Below are positions 1-5,637 of a stretch of 6,035 nucleotides of DNA, piece after piece (the stretch's first letter is position 1; each line of letters opens with the position of its first letter). Source of the stretch: JAUWCW01 sp030609125 [NCBI: Candidatus Rokuibacteriota bacterium]. GTDB lineage: Bacteria > JAUVQV01. The position numbers and the translations under genes were made by a program. Below the pieces are notes generated by a model. The model worked only from the letters and a program-made list of their open reading frames with translations, made no database searches and had not been told where the DNA came from. The stretch lies in the NCBI GenBank assembly GCA_030609125.1, contig JAUWCW010000130.1, forward strand, positions 1-6,035, written 5' to 3'.

Positions 1-569
1 CCGAGAGACGCCTCCGGATCCCCCATGGCGACCCGGAGCTTGAGAGGAAGACCGGAGGCTTCGAGAAGGATGAAGACCACCGTGAGAAGAATCATGAAGG
101 TATTGGTCAGGACACCGGTGAGGCTGGTCATCATGTTCCCCACCATCTGCATGATCGTCCCCGGGTTGAACTGCTCTTTGAAGACGCCGCTGGAGATCTC
201 GATGCCGTGGCCGGACATCCAGTTCCGCAGCTCCGATGTCTCCTGCTCGAGCCGCGCCTGGTAGACGGGCAGCTCGTTGACGAAATCGTTCATGGAGGTC
301 CCTATGAACAGGCCGAGCAGAAGCATGACCACCAGCAGAAGAAGTACGACGATCAGCACCGCCAGAGCCGTCGGGACACGGTGGTTCTGCATCCACATGA
401 GCGGCGGGGCGCAGATGACGGCGATGAACGCCGCCAGGAGAAAGGGAACGATGATGGCGGAGGCCGCCTTCATCCCCGCCACCACGATGACCAGTGACGC
501 CAAGACGATCAGGAACTGCCCCAGGGCGGAAATATTGCTCTTGACGGCCATCTGTTTATTATAATCCAT
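1..569 (-). CDS. AI-2E family transporter (PerM/YdiK-like permease), N-terminal part, cut by the window edge
   Basis: This is a multi-pass inner-membrane protein of the AI-2E/PerM family; members export or exchange small molecules or ions, and the substrate cannot be read from sequence. The reverse strand from ATG at 569 stays open to base 1, giving 189 residues of a protein usually about 340-400 long. Hydrophobic segments lie at about residues 19-33, 36-54, 68-89 and 146-170. The loop after the third segment carries the family-typical FVNELPVYQARLEQ, and VPFLLAAFIAVICAPP fits the usual second segment. It is transcribed away from miaA. The start is uncertain: ATG at 569 has no clear Shine-Dalgarno. 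An in-frame ATG at 551 (MAVKSN) lies 6 nt after a perfect TATAAT on this strand and would be nearly leaderless. The frame is also open upstream of 569. The family call is confident; the transported compound is unknown. Confidence 0.85.
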   Translation of the reverse strand, partial: MDYNKQMAVKSNISALGQFLIVLASLVIVVAGMKAASAIIVPFLLAAFIAVICAPPLMWMQNHRVPTALAVLIVVLLLLVVMLLLGLFIGTSMNDFVNELPVYQARLEQETSELRNWMSGHGIEISSGVFKEQFNPGTIMQMVGNMMTSLTGVLTNTFMILLTVVFILLEASGLPLKLRVAMGDPEASL

Positions 570-587
570 GCAGGATCGCGTTGACCA
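558..587 (-). promoter_or_regulatory. Candidate promoter for the AI-2E family gene
   Basis: On the reverse strand TGGTCA (582-587, 4 of 6 matches to the -35 consensus) is followed after 18 bp by a perfect TATAAT (558-563). Initiation about 7 nt later would fall near base 551, on the in-frame ATG there. The same A+T-rich patch also reads TATAAT on the + strand at 560-565, but no good -35 lies at a proper distance for that direction. The -35 is weak, so this is a tentative call. Confidence 0.3.
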
Positions 588-596
588 CACAATTCC

Positions 597-617
597 CCGG
601 AAAACACGGGTTTCCGG
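597..617. repeat. Perfect 7-bp inverted repeat in the divergent intergenic region
   Basis: CCGGAAA at 597-603 is mirrored by TTTCCGG at 611-617, with a 7-nt loop (ACACGGG). It lies between the starts of the AI-2E gene and miaA. It could be an operator for a dimeric regulator or a short hairpin in a leader. No run of T follows it on either strand, so it is not a typical intrinsic terminator. Function is unproven. Confidence 0.45.
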
Positions 618-644
618 ACCCTTGCCGGACCGTTGCGGTATACT
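611..644 (+). promoter_or_regulatory. 11-bp-phased direct repeats and -10-like element upstream of miaA
   Basis: TTTCCGGACC (611-620) and TTGCCGGACC (622-631) match at 9 of 10 bases and are 11 bp apart. A degenerate third copy begins TTGCGG at 633, again 11 bp on. It runs into TATACT (639-644), a good -10-like hexamer just before miaA. No -35 is found 16-18 bp upstream of TATACT, so any promoter here would be weak or activator-dependent. Initiation from it would leave a leader of only about 6 nt. The repeats resemble a phased protein-binding site, but this is inference. Confidence 0.3.
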
Positions 645-657
645 GATTGACAAGGCA

Positions 658-1686
658 ATGGTGAAGAAAAACGACCTTGACGGACAGCTCCCGGCGGTGG
701 CCGTCGTTGGACCGACCGCCTCGGGCAAGACCGCCGTCGCCCTGCACGTGGCCGAAGCGATGGGCACGGAGATCATCAGCGTCGACTCCCGCCAGATCTA
801 TCGCCGTCTCGACATCGGGACCGCCAAACCCACGCCGGAAGAGGTCCGCCGGGTGCCGCACCACCTGGTCGATTTCGTCGACCCGGAAGAGAAGTACAGC
901 GTCGGGCAGTACCGCCGGGCGGTCGAGGAGCTGGTTCCGCGCTTTGCCGATGCCGGCATGGTTCCCTTTTTCGTGGGCGGAACGGGGCTCTATCTCAAGG
1001 CCGTTCTCGAGGGTCTCTGCCCGGCCCCTCCGGCAAACAGCGAGTTGCGCCTGTGGCTCGAGCGCGCCTCCCGCTTTCCCGCCGGCGGTCTCCACGAGCT
1101 CCTGGCCCGCATCGACCCGGAGGCGGCGGGCCGCATCCATCCCCATGACACCTATCGGCTGACCAGGGCCCTGGAAGTCTACTACCTGACGGGGGAGACC
1201 CTCTCCAGCCGGCAAGACCGCCACCGGTTCGCCGAGCGCCCCTTCCGCGCCCTCGTCATCTGCCTCCGCCGCGATCCGGCCGACCTGAAGGACCGCATCG
1301 GCCGCCGGCTGGACCGGATGCTGGCCGCCGGCTTCGTCGGCGAAGTCGCCGGCCTGCTCGACGACGGCTGCGATCCCGGCCTCCCCGCCCTGCACGCCGT
1401 CGGCTACCCGCAGATGATCCGGCACCTCCAGGGCGAGACCAGTCTCGACGAGGCGGCGAAGCAGATCCGCGCCTCCACCTGGCAGTACGCCCGGAGGCAG
1501 ATGACCTGGTTCCGGGGAGTGGACAAGATCGTCTGGTTGGACGCAGGTCCGCAATCGAAAGCCTCCGCCCTGGCGGACAAGGTCCTTTATCTGCTGAAAC
1601 GGGAAGGCCTCTTTCGGGTGCGCGGGCAGGATCCGGGGAGCCGGGAAAAAGCGATTGACACCCCCCGGAAAAGGACCCTAGAATAA
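658..1686 (+). CDS. miaA: tRNA dimethylallyltransferase (tRNA isopentenyltransferase) MiaA
   Basis: MiaA transfers the dimethylallyl group of DMAPP to N6 of adenosine 37 in tRNAs that read UNN codons, the first step toward ms2i6A, in the cytoplasm. With ATG at 658 the protein has 342 residues. The P-loop GPTASGKT is at 18-25. SVDSRQIYRRLDIGTAKP (41-58) holds the catalytic Asp43. PHHLVDFVDP (67-76), FVGGTGLY (105-112) and HDTYRLTRALEV (163-174) follow, with AVGYPQM and the closing YARRQMTWFRG typical of the family. The core ends near residue 320. About 20 basic, charged residues follow, making it slightly longer than the usual 300-320. The frame opens at an ATG at 568, but those 30 extra residues do not look like MiaA. 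The 658 start has only a weak AAGG close by, and GTG at 661 is an equally possible start. Family identity is very secure. Confidence 0.95.
   Translation: MVKKNDLDGQLPAVAVVGPTASGKTAVALHVAEAMGTEIISVDSRQIYRRLDIGTAKPTPEEVRRVPHHLVDFVDPEEKYSVGQYRRAVEELVPRFADAGMVPFFVGGTGLYLKAVLEGLCPAPPANSELRLWLERASRFPAGGLHELLARIDPEAAGRIHPHDTYRLTRALEVYYLTGETLSSRQDRHRFAERPFRALVICLRRDPADLKDRIGRRLDRMLAAGFVGEVAGLLDDGCDPGLPALHAVGYPQMIRHLQGETSLDEAAKQIRASTWQYARRQMTWFRGVDKIVWLDAGPQSKASALADKVLYLLKREGLFRVRGQDPGSREKAIDTPRKRTLE
1655..1684 (+). promoter_or_regulatory. Strong sigma70-type promoter inside the 3' end of miaA
   Basis: A perfect -35 TTGACA (1655-1660) is followed after 18 bp by TAGAAT (1679-1684, 5 of 6 matches). Initiation would fall at about 1690-1692, giving a leader of about 44 nt before the CsgG-like gene. 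The -10 overlaps the miaA stop codon. The downstream three-gene unit thus appears to have its own promoter. The call rests on consensus matching and position. Confidence 0.6.
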
Positions 1687-1720
1687 ATGCCTCGGAACAC
1701 ATTGCCCCATCACTCACCAC

Positions 1721-1728
1721 GAGGAGGA
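1721..1728 (+). promoter_or_regulatory. Strong ribosome binding site fixing the CsgG-like start
   Basis: GAGGAGGA lies 6 nt before ATG at 1735. It decides in favour of 1735 over the in-frame ATG at 1687, which lies upstream of this site, has no such signal and would add 16 residues in front of the signal peptide. Confidence 0.8.
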
Positions 1729-1734
1729 TTACGC

Positions 1735-2478
1735 ATGAAGAGACTCAAGACACCCGCTCTTTCGGGCCCACTGATTGTCCTCGTCCTCTTCCTGGCCGGC
1801 GCCTGCGCCATGACTCAGCCGACAGCCACCGTGACGAGCGGGGGCGGCCCCTCGGTGGGGCAGGCCCAGAGCGTCCCCTACGACGGGCCCATGGCCCGCA
1901 TCGCCGTCAGTTCCTTCACCGACAAAACCGCCAGGGGCTACTACCAGATCGGCGACGGCCTGGCGGACATGCTCACCACCGCCCTTTTTCACAGCAACCG
2001 CTTCATCGTTCTCGAGCGTCAGATGCTCGGTGACGTTCTCCAGGAACAGGACCTGGCCGCCGCGGGCCGCATCAAGCCCGGAACGGAGGCCCCTATCGGC
2101 GAGATAGAGGGCGCTGAGCTCCTCGTCACCGGCGCCGTCACGGAGTTCGAGCCCAACGCCGGCGGAGTCGGCGCGGGCGTCATCTTCGGCGGCCTCCCCA
2201 TCGCCCTCGGCGGCGGGGGCAAGAGGGCCCACATCGCCATCGATCTTCGGGTCGTCGACGCCAGAACCTCCCGCATTCTGTCAGCCACGACCGTGGAGGG
2301 GACCGCCACGGACATTGCCGGTATGGCGGCCTTCCAGATCGGGGGCGGACTTTCGGAACTCGGCATCGGCCTGGGAGGCTACAAGAAGACCCCCATGGAA
2401 AAGGCCATCCGGCTGTGCATTCAGGAGGCGGTGAACTACATCTCCGGACAGACTCCCGCCCAGTACTATCGTCATTAG
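1735..2478 (+). CDS. CsgG/HfaB family outer-membrane lipoprotein
   Basis: This 247-residue protein belongs to the CsgG family, whose founding member is the nonameric outer-membrane pore that secretes curli subunits. Other members (HfaB and relatives) serve holdfast or unknown envelope functions. The N-terminus has basic residues (MKRLK), a hydrophobic stretch at 12-21 and a lipobox-like LAGAC with the acylated Cys at 24. Ala follows the Cys, so there is no Asp inner-membrane retention signal. The domain begins at RIAVSSFTDKT (55-65) and continues with GDGLADMLTTALFHSNRFIVLERQ, GAELLVTGAVTEFEP, a glycine-rich stretch and IDLRVVDARTSRIL, all typical of the family. Length is close to E. coli CsgG (277). 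No CsgA, B, E or F homologue is visible nearby, so a curli role is not supported. It is first in a unit with the next two genes and has its own promoter in the end of miaA. Family call is firm; cargo and role are unknown. Confidence 0.88.
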   Translation: MKRLKTPALSGPLIVLVLFLAGACAMTQPTATVTSGGGPSVGQAQSVPYDGPMARIAVSSFTDKTARGYYQIGDGLADMLTTALFHSNRFIVLERQMLGDVLQEQDLAAAGRIKPGTEAPIGEIEGAELLVTGAVTEFEPNAGGVGAGVIFGGLPIALGGGGKRAHIAIDLRVVDARTSRILSATTVEGTATDIAGMAAFQIGGGLSELGIGLGGYKKTPMEKAIRLCIQEAVNYISGQTPAQYYRH

Positions 2479-2488
2479 CGGTCTTGCG

Positions 2489-3397
2489 GTGCGGCGCCGG
2501 GGGTACGTGAGAAGAGCAGGGGCGCTGGGACAGGCATCGCTCGGCGTCGCCCTGGCTGCCCTGATGGCCGCGCTTCTCTCTCTGCCTTCATCCACCAGGG
2601 GGGCGGCCGAAGAGACCCGCGAACTGCGCACCTACCAGCTGACGGAGCACGCCCCGATCATCCGGGGCCGGCCCGACAAGGCCTTTCAGCGCGCCCTGGA
2701 GACATCCTTCCGCAAGGCCCTCCTCGCCGCCCTGCGGGACACCGGGTCCGCGGGTCGCACGGACCGCGAGTTCGCCGCCTGGCTGAGCGGAATCCTCTCC
2801 CGCGCCGCCGACTTCATCGCCTCCTACAGAATTCTCTCCCACCAGGAGAAGGAAGGCTATCTGACCCTCACCGTGGAAGCCCAGGTTTTTATTGGAAAGC
2901 TCGAAGCGGCCGTCAGCGATTCGTCGCAGCTTGCGCCCTATCTGCCGGTCCGCCTCCTCGTGCTGATCGGCACGTTCCCCCTCGCGGGCACTTCCGGCGG
3001 CGAGGACGTCAACGCCGGCCACATCGCGGCCCGCGCCCTGGAGACGGAGTTTCTCCGGCGGGGCGCCGTTATCGTCCCTTCCCCTGAAAACCTTCCCTGG
3101 CAGCATCTCGGCGCCCGGGCCACGGCTGACAACGAGGTCACCCTCGCCGCGGCGGAAGGCCGCCGCCTGGAAGCGGATTTTGTCGTTCTCGGAAAGCTGC
3201 GGCAAAAAACGGACAACCTCCTGGTCCTCTCGGCGGCCCTGCTTTCCGTTCCGACGGAAAGAACCGTGCTCTCCGCCAGATCTCCCGTCGAGCTTCAGTC
3301 CGGCGCCGCTCCCCGGGACTTCTTCTCCCAACCCGCCGCGGAGATTGCCGATCTTTTTGAGCGCAAGCTCTCCAGCCGCACGGGGAAACCACATTGA
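2489..3397 (+). CDS. Exported FlgT-like / hypothetical periplasmic protein
   Basis: I do not recognise a named orthologue. The 302-residue product (start GTG at 2489; in-frame GTG at 2507 is an alternative) has an arginine-rich N-terminus, a hydrophobic segment at about 16-32 and a plausible signal-peptidase site near TRG-AA (36-40), so it is probably periplasmic. Residues about 47-140 contain HAPIIRGRPDKAFQRALETSFRKAL, then a DFIASYRIL...GYLTLTVEAQVFIGKL pattern that resembles the N-terminal domain of flagellar assembly protein FlgT. Residues about 151-245 (PVRLLVLIGTF..., then EADFVVLGKL) look like a TolB-N/CsgG-type alpha-beta domain, as in the middle of FlgT. It starts 10 nt after the CsgG-like stop and its stop overlaps the next start by 4 nt, so co-expression is likely. 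No flagellar genes are in this window. It may partner the CsgG-like lipoprotein. The FlgT resemblance is from remembered motif style and is moderate at best. Confidence 0.7.
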   Translation: MRRRGYVRRAGALGQASLGVALAALMAALLSLPSSTRGAAEETRELRTYQLTEHAPIIRGRPDKAFQRALETSFRKALLAALRDTGSAGRTDREFAAWLSGILSRAADFIASYRILSHQEKEGYLTLTVEAQVFIGKLEAAVSDSSQLAPYLPVRLLVLIGTFPLAGTSGGEDVNAGHIAARALETEFLRRGAVIVPSPENLPWQHLGARATADNEVTLAAAEGRRLEADFVVLGKLRQKTDNLLVLSAALLSVPTERTVLSARSPVELQSGAAPRDFFSQPAAEIADLFERKLSSRTGKPH

Positions 3398-3933
3398 GCC
3401 TGCCGAACCTGCTCACGGCGCTGCGCATTCTCCTCATCCCTGTCTTCGTCGGCCTGCTGATCTACGAACGGCATGTAGCGGCGGCCCTCGTGTTCAGCGC
3501 GGCGGGCATCACGGACCTGCTGGACGGGATGATTGCGCGCCGGATGCACTGTCAGACGCGCCTCGGGGCATTTCTCGATCCCACGGCGGACAAGCTCCTC
3601 TCCGTCTCCTCCTTCGTTACGCTCTCCGTCAAGGGCCCTATTCCGGTCTGGTTCGTCGTCATCGTGCTCAGCCGGGACGTCATGATCTCCCTCGGGATCC
3701 TCATCCTCTACCTGACCGACGGGACCATCGAGATAGCGCCCAGCCGTCTCGGCAAAATCACCACGTTCCTCCAGTTCCTGACGATCCTCGCGACCATCCT
3801 CTTTCTCATCGCCGGCCGGGGCTTTTATCTCTGGAGAGTGGTGCTCCTCGGCGCTGCCTTCCTGACCATACTGTCGGGGGTGCAGTACCTGTACCGGGGC
3901 CTGAGCTCCCGGGGGGCATCGAAGCCCGCCTGA
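3394..3933 (+). CDS. CDP-alcohol phosphatidyltransferase (PgsA or cardiolipin synthase type)
   Basis: This inner-membrane enzyme of 179 residues makes a phospholipid by displacing CMP from CDP-diacylglycerol. The family signature D-x2-DG-x2-AR-x8-G-x3-D-x3-D is complete: Asp41, Asp44 and Gly45, Arg49, Gly58, Asp62 and Asp66 (TDLLDGMIARR through LDPTADK). Several hydrophobic helices surround it, and LPNLLTALRILLIPVFV opens the protein in the usual way. PgsA (phosphatidylglycerophosphate synthase, about 180 residues) is the default call. However IPVWFVVIVLSRDVMI and the Ser-Arg-Leu-Gly-Lys-Ile-Thr segment recall CMP-forming cardiolipin synthases of the CRLS1 type, so the acceptor could be phosphatidylglycerol rather than glycerol 3-phosphate. 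The start is TTG at 3394, overlapping the previous stop (TTGA), with GGGGA at 3382-3386 seven nt ahead. It is the last gene of its unit, ending 13 bp from the converging pyrD. Confidence 0.9.
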   Translation: MSLPNLLTALRILLIPVFVGLLIYERHVAAALVFSAAGITDLLDGMIARRMHCQTRLGAFLDPTADKLLSVSSFVTLSVKGPIPVWFVVIVLSRDVMISLGILILYLTDGTIEIAPSRLGKITTFLQFLTILATILFLIAGRGFYLWRVVLLGAAFLTILSGVQYLYRGLSSRGASKPA

Positions 3934-3946
3934 GACGGTGCCGGGG
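3934..3946. other. 13-bp convergent junction without a visible terminator
   Basis: Only 13 bp separate the stop of the phosphatidyltransferase gene (TGA, 3931-3933) from the stop of pyrD (complement of 3947-3949). No hairpin followed by a T-run is seen on either strand here. The G+C-rich self-complementary patch near 3895-3916, within the coding end, lacks a T-tract. Transcripts from both sides probably overlap or end by Rho. Confidence 0.6.
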
Positions 3947-4867
3947 TCAGATCTCGAGAGATCCCACGAGCTGGGAAAGAGACGTCATGCCGTGCCTCTG
4001 GAGGTACCCTTCGATCCCTTCCACGACTTCCCGCCACCTTCCGGGGTAGATGAAATTCACCGTGCCGAGCTGCACCGCAGAGGCGCCGGCGATGATGAAC
4101 TCCAGGGCGTCCCGGGCCCCGTGGATCCCGCCGACGCCGATGAGGGGAACAGGGACGGCCCGGCGCGCCTGCCAGAGACACCGCACCGCCACGGGACGGA
4201 TGGCCGGCCCGGAGAGACCGCCCAGGACGTTGGCCAGGGCGGGACGGCGCGACTCGACATCCACCGCCATCCCCTGCAGGGTGTTGATCAGTGTCAGGGC
4301 GTCCGCCCCCCCGTCGACGGCGGCCCGCGCGATCTCCCCCACGTCGGTGACATTGGGGGTGAGCTTCACCAGGAGCGGCCTGGCCGTCTTTTCACGGACA
4401 GCCTCCACCACGCGCCGCGTCTCCCTGCCGTCCTGTCCGAAGAGGAGCCCTCCCTTTTTCACGTTGGGGCACGAGATGTTCACCTCCAGCGCGCAGATCC
4501 CCTCGGCGCCGCCGAGGATTTCCGCCAGGCGCCGGTATTCGTCCAGGGTCTGCCCGTAGATGTTGACGATGACCCGCGCCCCCTTCTCCCTCAGAAGAGG
4601 GAGCTTGTCGCGCAGGAACGCCTCGACGCCTATGTTCTCGAGGCCGATGGAGTTGAGCATCCCCGAGGGAGTCTCGACAATGCGGGGCGGCGGATTCCCC
4701 TCGGACCTTTCCAGGCTCAGTCCCTTGACGACGATCGCCCCGATTCCGTCGAGGTCACCGTACGGCTCCATCTCGAGCCCGTACGCACAGGTGCCGGAGG
4801 CGAGCATGACCGGGTTGGGCAGCGTCAGCGGACCGAGCCGCGCCGTGAGGTCCGCCGGCACTACCAC
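3947..4867 (-). CDS. pyrD: Dihydroorotate dehydrogenase, class 1B catalytic subunit
   Basis: PyrD oxidises dihydroorotate to orotate with FMN, the fourth step of pyrimidine synthesis. In class 1B enzymes electrons pass to NAD+ through PyrK. The 306-residue protein has the usual length. PVMLASGTCAYG opens the barrel. Lys48 (IVVKGLS) and GMLNSIGLEN (Asn72) match FMN and substrate contacts. EVNISCPNVKKGG (128-140) carries the catalytic Cys133 that marks class 1 enzymes, where class 2 has Ser. VKLTPNVTD has Lys168, and LINT (193-196) and GVGGIHGARDALEFIIAGASAVQLGT (244-269) complete the phosphate/FMN site. The start is GTG at 4867, supported by GGAGG seven nt upstream. This overlaps the pyrK stop by 7 nt, so the two subunits are probably translationally coupled. 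The adjacent pyrK confirms the 1B assignment. Confidence 0.95.
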   Translation of the reverse strand: MVVPADLTARLGPLTLPNPVMLASGTCAYGLEMEPYGDLDGIGAIVVKGLSLERSEGNPPPRIVETPSGMLNSIGLENIGVEAFLRDKLPLLREKGARVIVNIYGQTLDEYRRLAEILGGAEGICALEVNISCPNVKKGGLLFGQDGRETRRVVEAVREKTARPLLVKLTPNVTDVGEIARAAVDGGADALTLINTLQGMAVDVESRRPALANVLGGLSGPAIRPVAVRCLWQARRAVPVPLIGVGGIHGARDALEFIIAGASAVQLGTVNFIYPGRWREVVEGIEGYLQRHGMTSLSQLVGSLEI

Positions 4868-5637
4868 GAGAGCACCTCCGCGTCGAAGACCGGCCCTTCC
4901 CGGCAGCAGAGGCTGTACCCGGAGCGGGTCTTCACCGTGCAGCCCTGGCAGTACCCCTGGCCGCAGGCCATGAGGGTGTCCAGGGAAAGCCGTGCCGCGA
5001 CGGCATACGCGGACGCCAGCCCGCTGACGCGGCGGAGCATCCCTTCCGGACCGCAGGCGGAAACGACAATGTCCTTTCTTCTCTCGTCCGAAATGCCCTC
5101 CAGGCCGCCCGCGAGAAGGTCCGTCACCATTCCCCTCCGGCCGAGGCTGCCGTCCTCCGTGGCCACCTCCGTCGGGCAGCCGATCTCCCGGAGCTCTTCA
5201 ACCTGCATGACGTGGCTCTCCGTGCATCCTCCGATCATCGCCCGGAGGCTCCTGACGCCCTCGATAAGACGCCGGGCGAGGAAGAACAGGGGCGCCACGC
5301 CGCGCCCGCCCGCCACCAGCCAGTGTTCCTTCCCGCGCAGATCGAATCCGCTTCCGAAAGGCCCGAGCAGATCGATGCTCTCCCCGGCGGCCGTGGCGGC
5401 GAGGTCCCGTGTCGTCGGCCCCACTACCTGGTAAAGCAGCGCGGCCGAGGCGGAGCCCCCGCGGCGGCTGAAGTCGTGGACACCGAACGGACGCCGCCAG
5501 AGGGGGTCCGTCGAGCTTCTCGTGCGGACCATGACGAACTGTCCCGGCAGGGGCTCCGGCAGGGCGCCCGGCCACTCGACCCGCATCCGCTGAAAATCCG
5601 CGGAGAGGCGGCGGTTCTCCTCAACCCTGACCTTCAT
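4861..5637 (-). CDS. pyrK: Dihydroorotate dehydrogenase electron-transfer subunit PyrK (FAD, 2Fe-2S)
   Basis: PyrK carries electrons from the FMN of PyrD through a [2Fe-2S] cluster and FAD to NAD+. From ATG at 5637 it has 258 residues, normal for the family. PGQFVMVR (31-38) and WRRPFGVHDF (47-56) form the FAD-binding part; the usual Ser of RRPFS is Gly here. LLGPFGSGF (90-98) and VAGGRGVAPLFFLARRL (from 108) follow, the latter with Arg where a small or aliphatic residue is more usual. ACGPEGM (194-200) is the NAD-binding end. The cluster ligands are Cys225, Cys230, Cys233 and Cys245 (CGQGYCQGC ... CREGPVFDAEVL); Cys244 beside the last one is extra. The frame extends further upstream, but the added residues are shadows of pyrC. 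The start codon overlaps the pyrC stop as ATGA, and the end overlaps the start of pyrD by 7 nt. The Shine-Dalgarno of pyrK is weak, consistent with coupling to pyrC. Confidence 0.94.
   Translation of the reverse strand: MKVRVEENRRLSADFQRMRVEWPGALPEPLPGQFVMVRTRSSTDPLWRRPFGVHDFSRRGGSASAALLYQVVGPTTRDLAATAAGESIDLLGPFGSGFDLRGKEHWLVAGGRGVAPLFFLARRLIEGVRSLRAMIGGCTESHVMQVEELREIGCPTEVATEDGSLGRRGMVTDLLAGGLEGISDERRKDIVVSACGPEGMLRRVSGLASAYAVAARLSLDTLMACGQGYCQGCTVKTRSGYSLCCREGPVFDAEVLSW
4875..4879 (-). promoter_or_regulatory. Ribosome binding site of pyrD
   Basis: GGAGG on the reverse strand, inside the last codons of pyrK, lies 7 nt before the GTG at 4867. It favours that start over the in-frame GTG at 4861, which would be 13 nt away. 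Confidence 0.7.

Noticed and set aside
568-657. Extension of MiaA to the ATG at 568
   Set aside because: The added 30 residues do not resemble the family, they cover the repeat-containing divergent region, and the P-loop would be displaced far from the N-terminus.
559-1554. 331-codon reverse-strand frame opposite miaA
   Set aside because: It is the shadow of the miaA codons, with no recognisable motif and no ribosome binding site, while miaA has every family motif.
595-1672. Shared 10-mer CCCCGGAAAA at 595-604 and 1663-1672, both shortly after a TTGAC sequence
   Set aside because: A repeated 10-mer is expected by chance in 6 kb of G+C-rich sequence, and the distances from TTGAC differ (8 and 2 bp after TTGACA/TTGACC-like sites do not align), so I see no common site.
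1735-2478. A curli secretion locus
   Set aside because: Only a CsgG-family protein is present; no CsgA/B-like amyloid repeats, CsgE or CsgF are visible in the neighbouring genes.
2588-3394. 268-codon reverse-strand frame opposite the FlgT-like gene
   Set aside because: It is Gly/Arg/Glu-rich antisense translation without motifs. The + strand frame has a signal peptide, sensible domain composition and tight spacing to both neighbours.
3895-3916. G+C-rich self-complementary patch at the end of the phosphatidyltransferase gene as a terminator
   Set aside because: The stem is only about 5 bp, lies within coding sequence and has no following T-run on either strand.
3938-5434. Long open frame (498 codons) on the + strand opposite pyrD and pyrK
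   Set aside because: It is antisense to two well-supported genes, its translation is low-complexity and rich in Arg, Pro, Asp and His with no family motif, and long antisense frames are expected in G+C-rich coding DNA.
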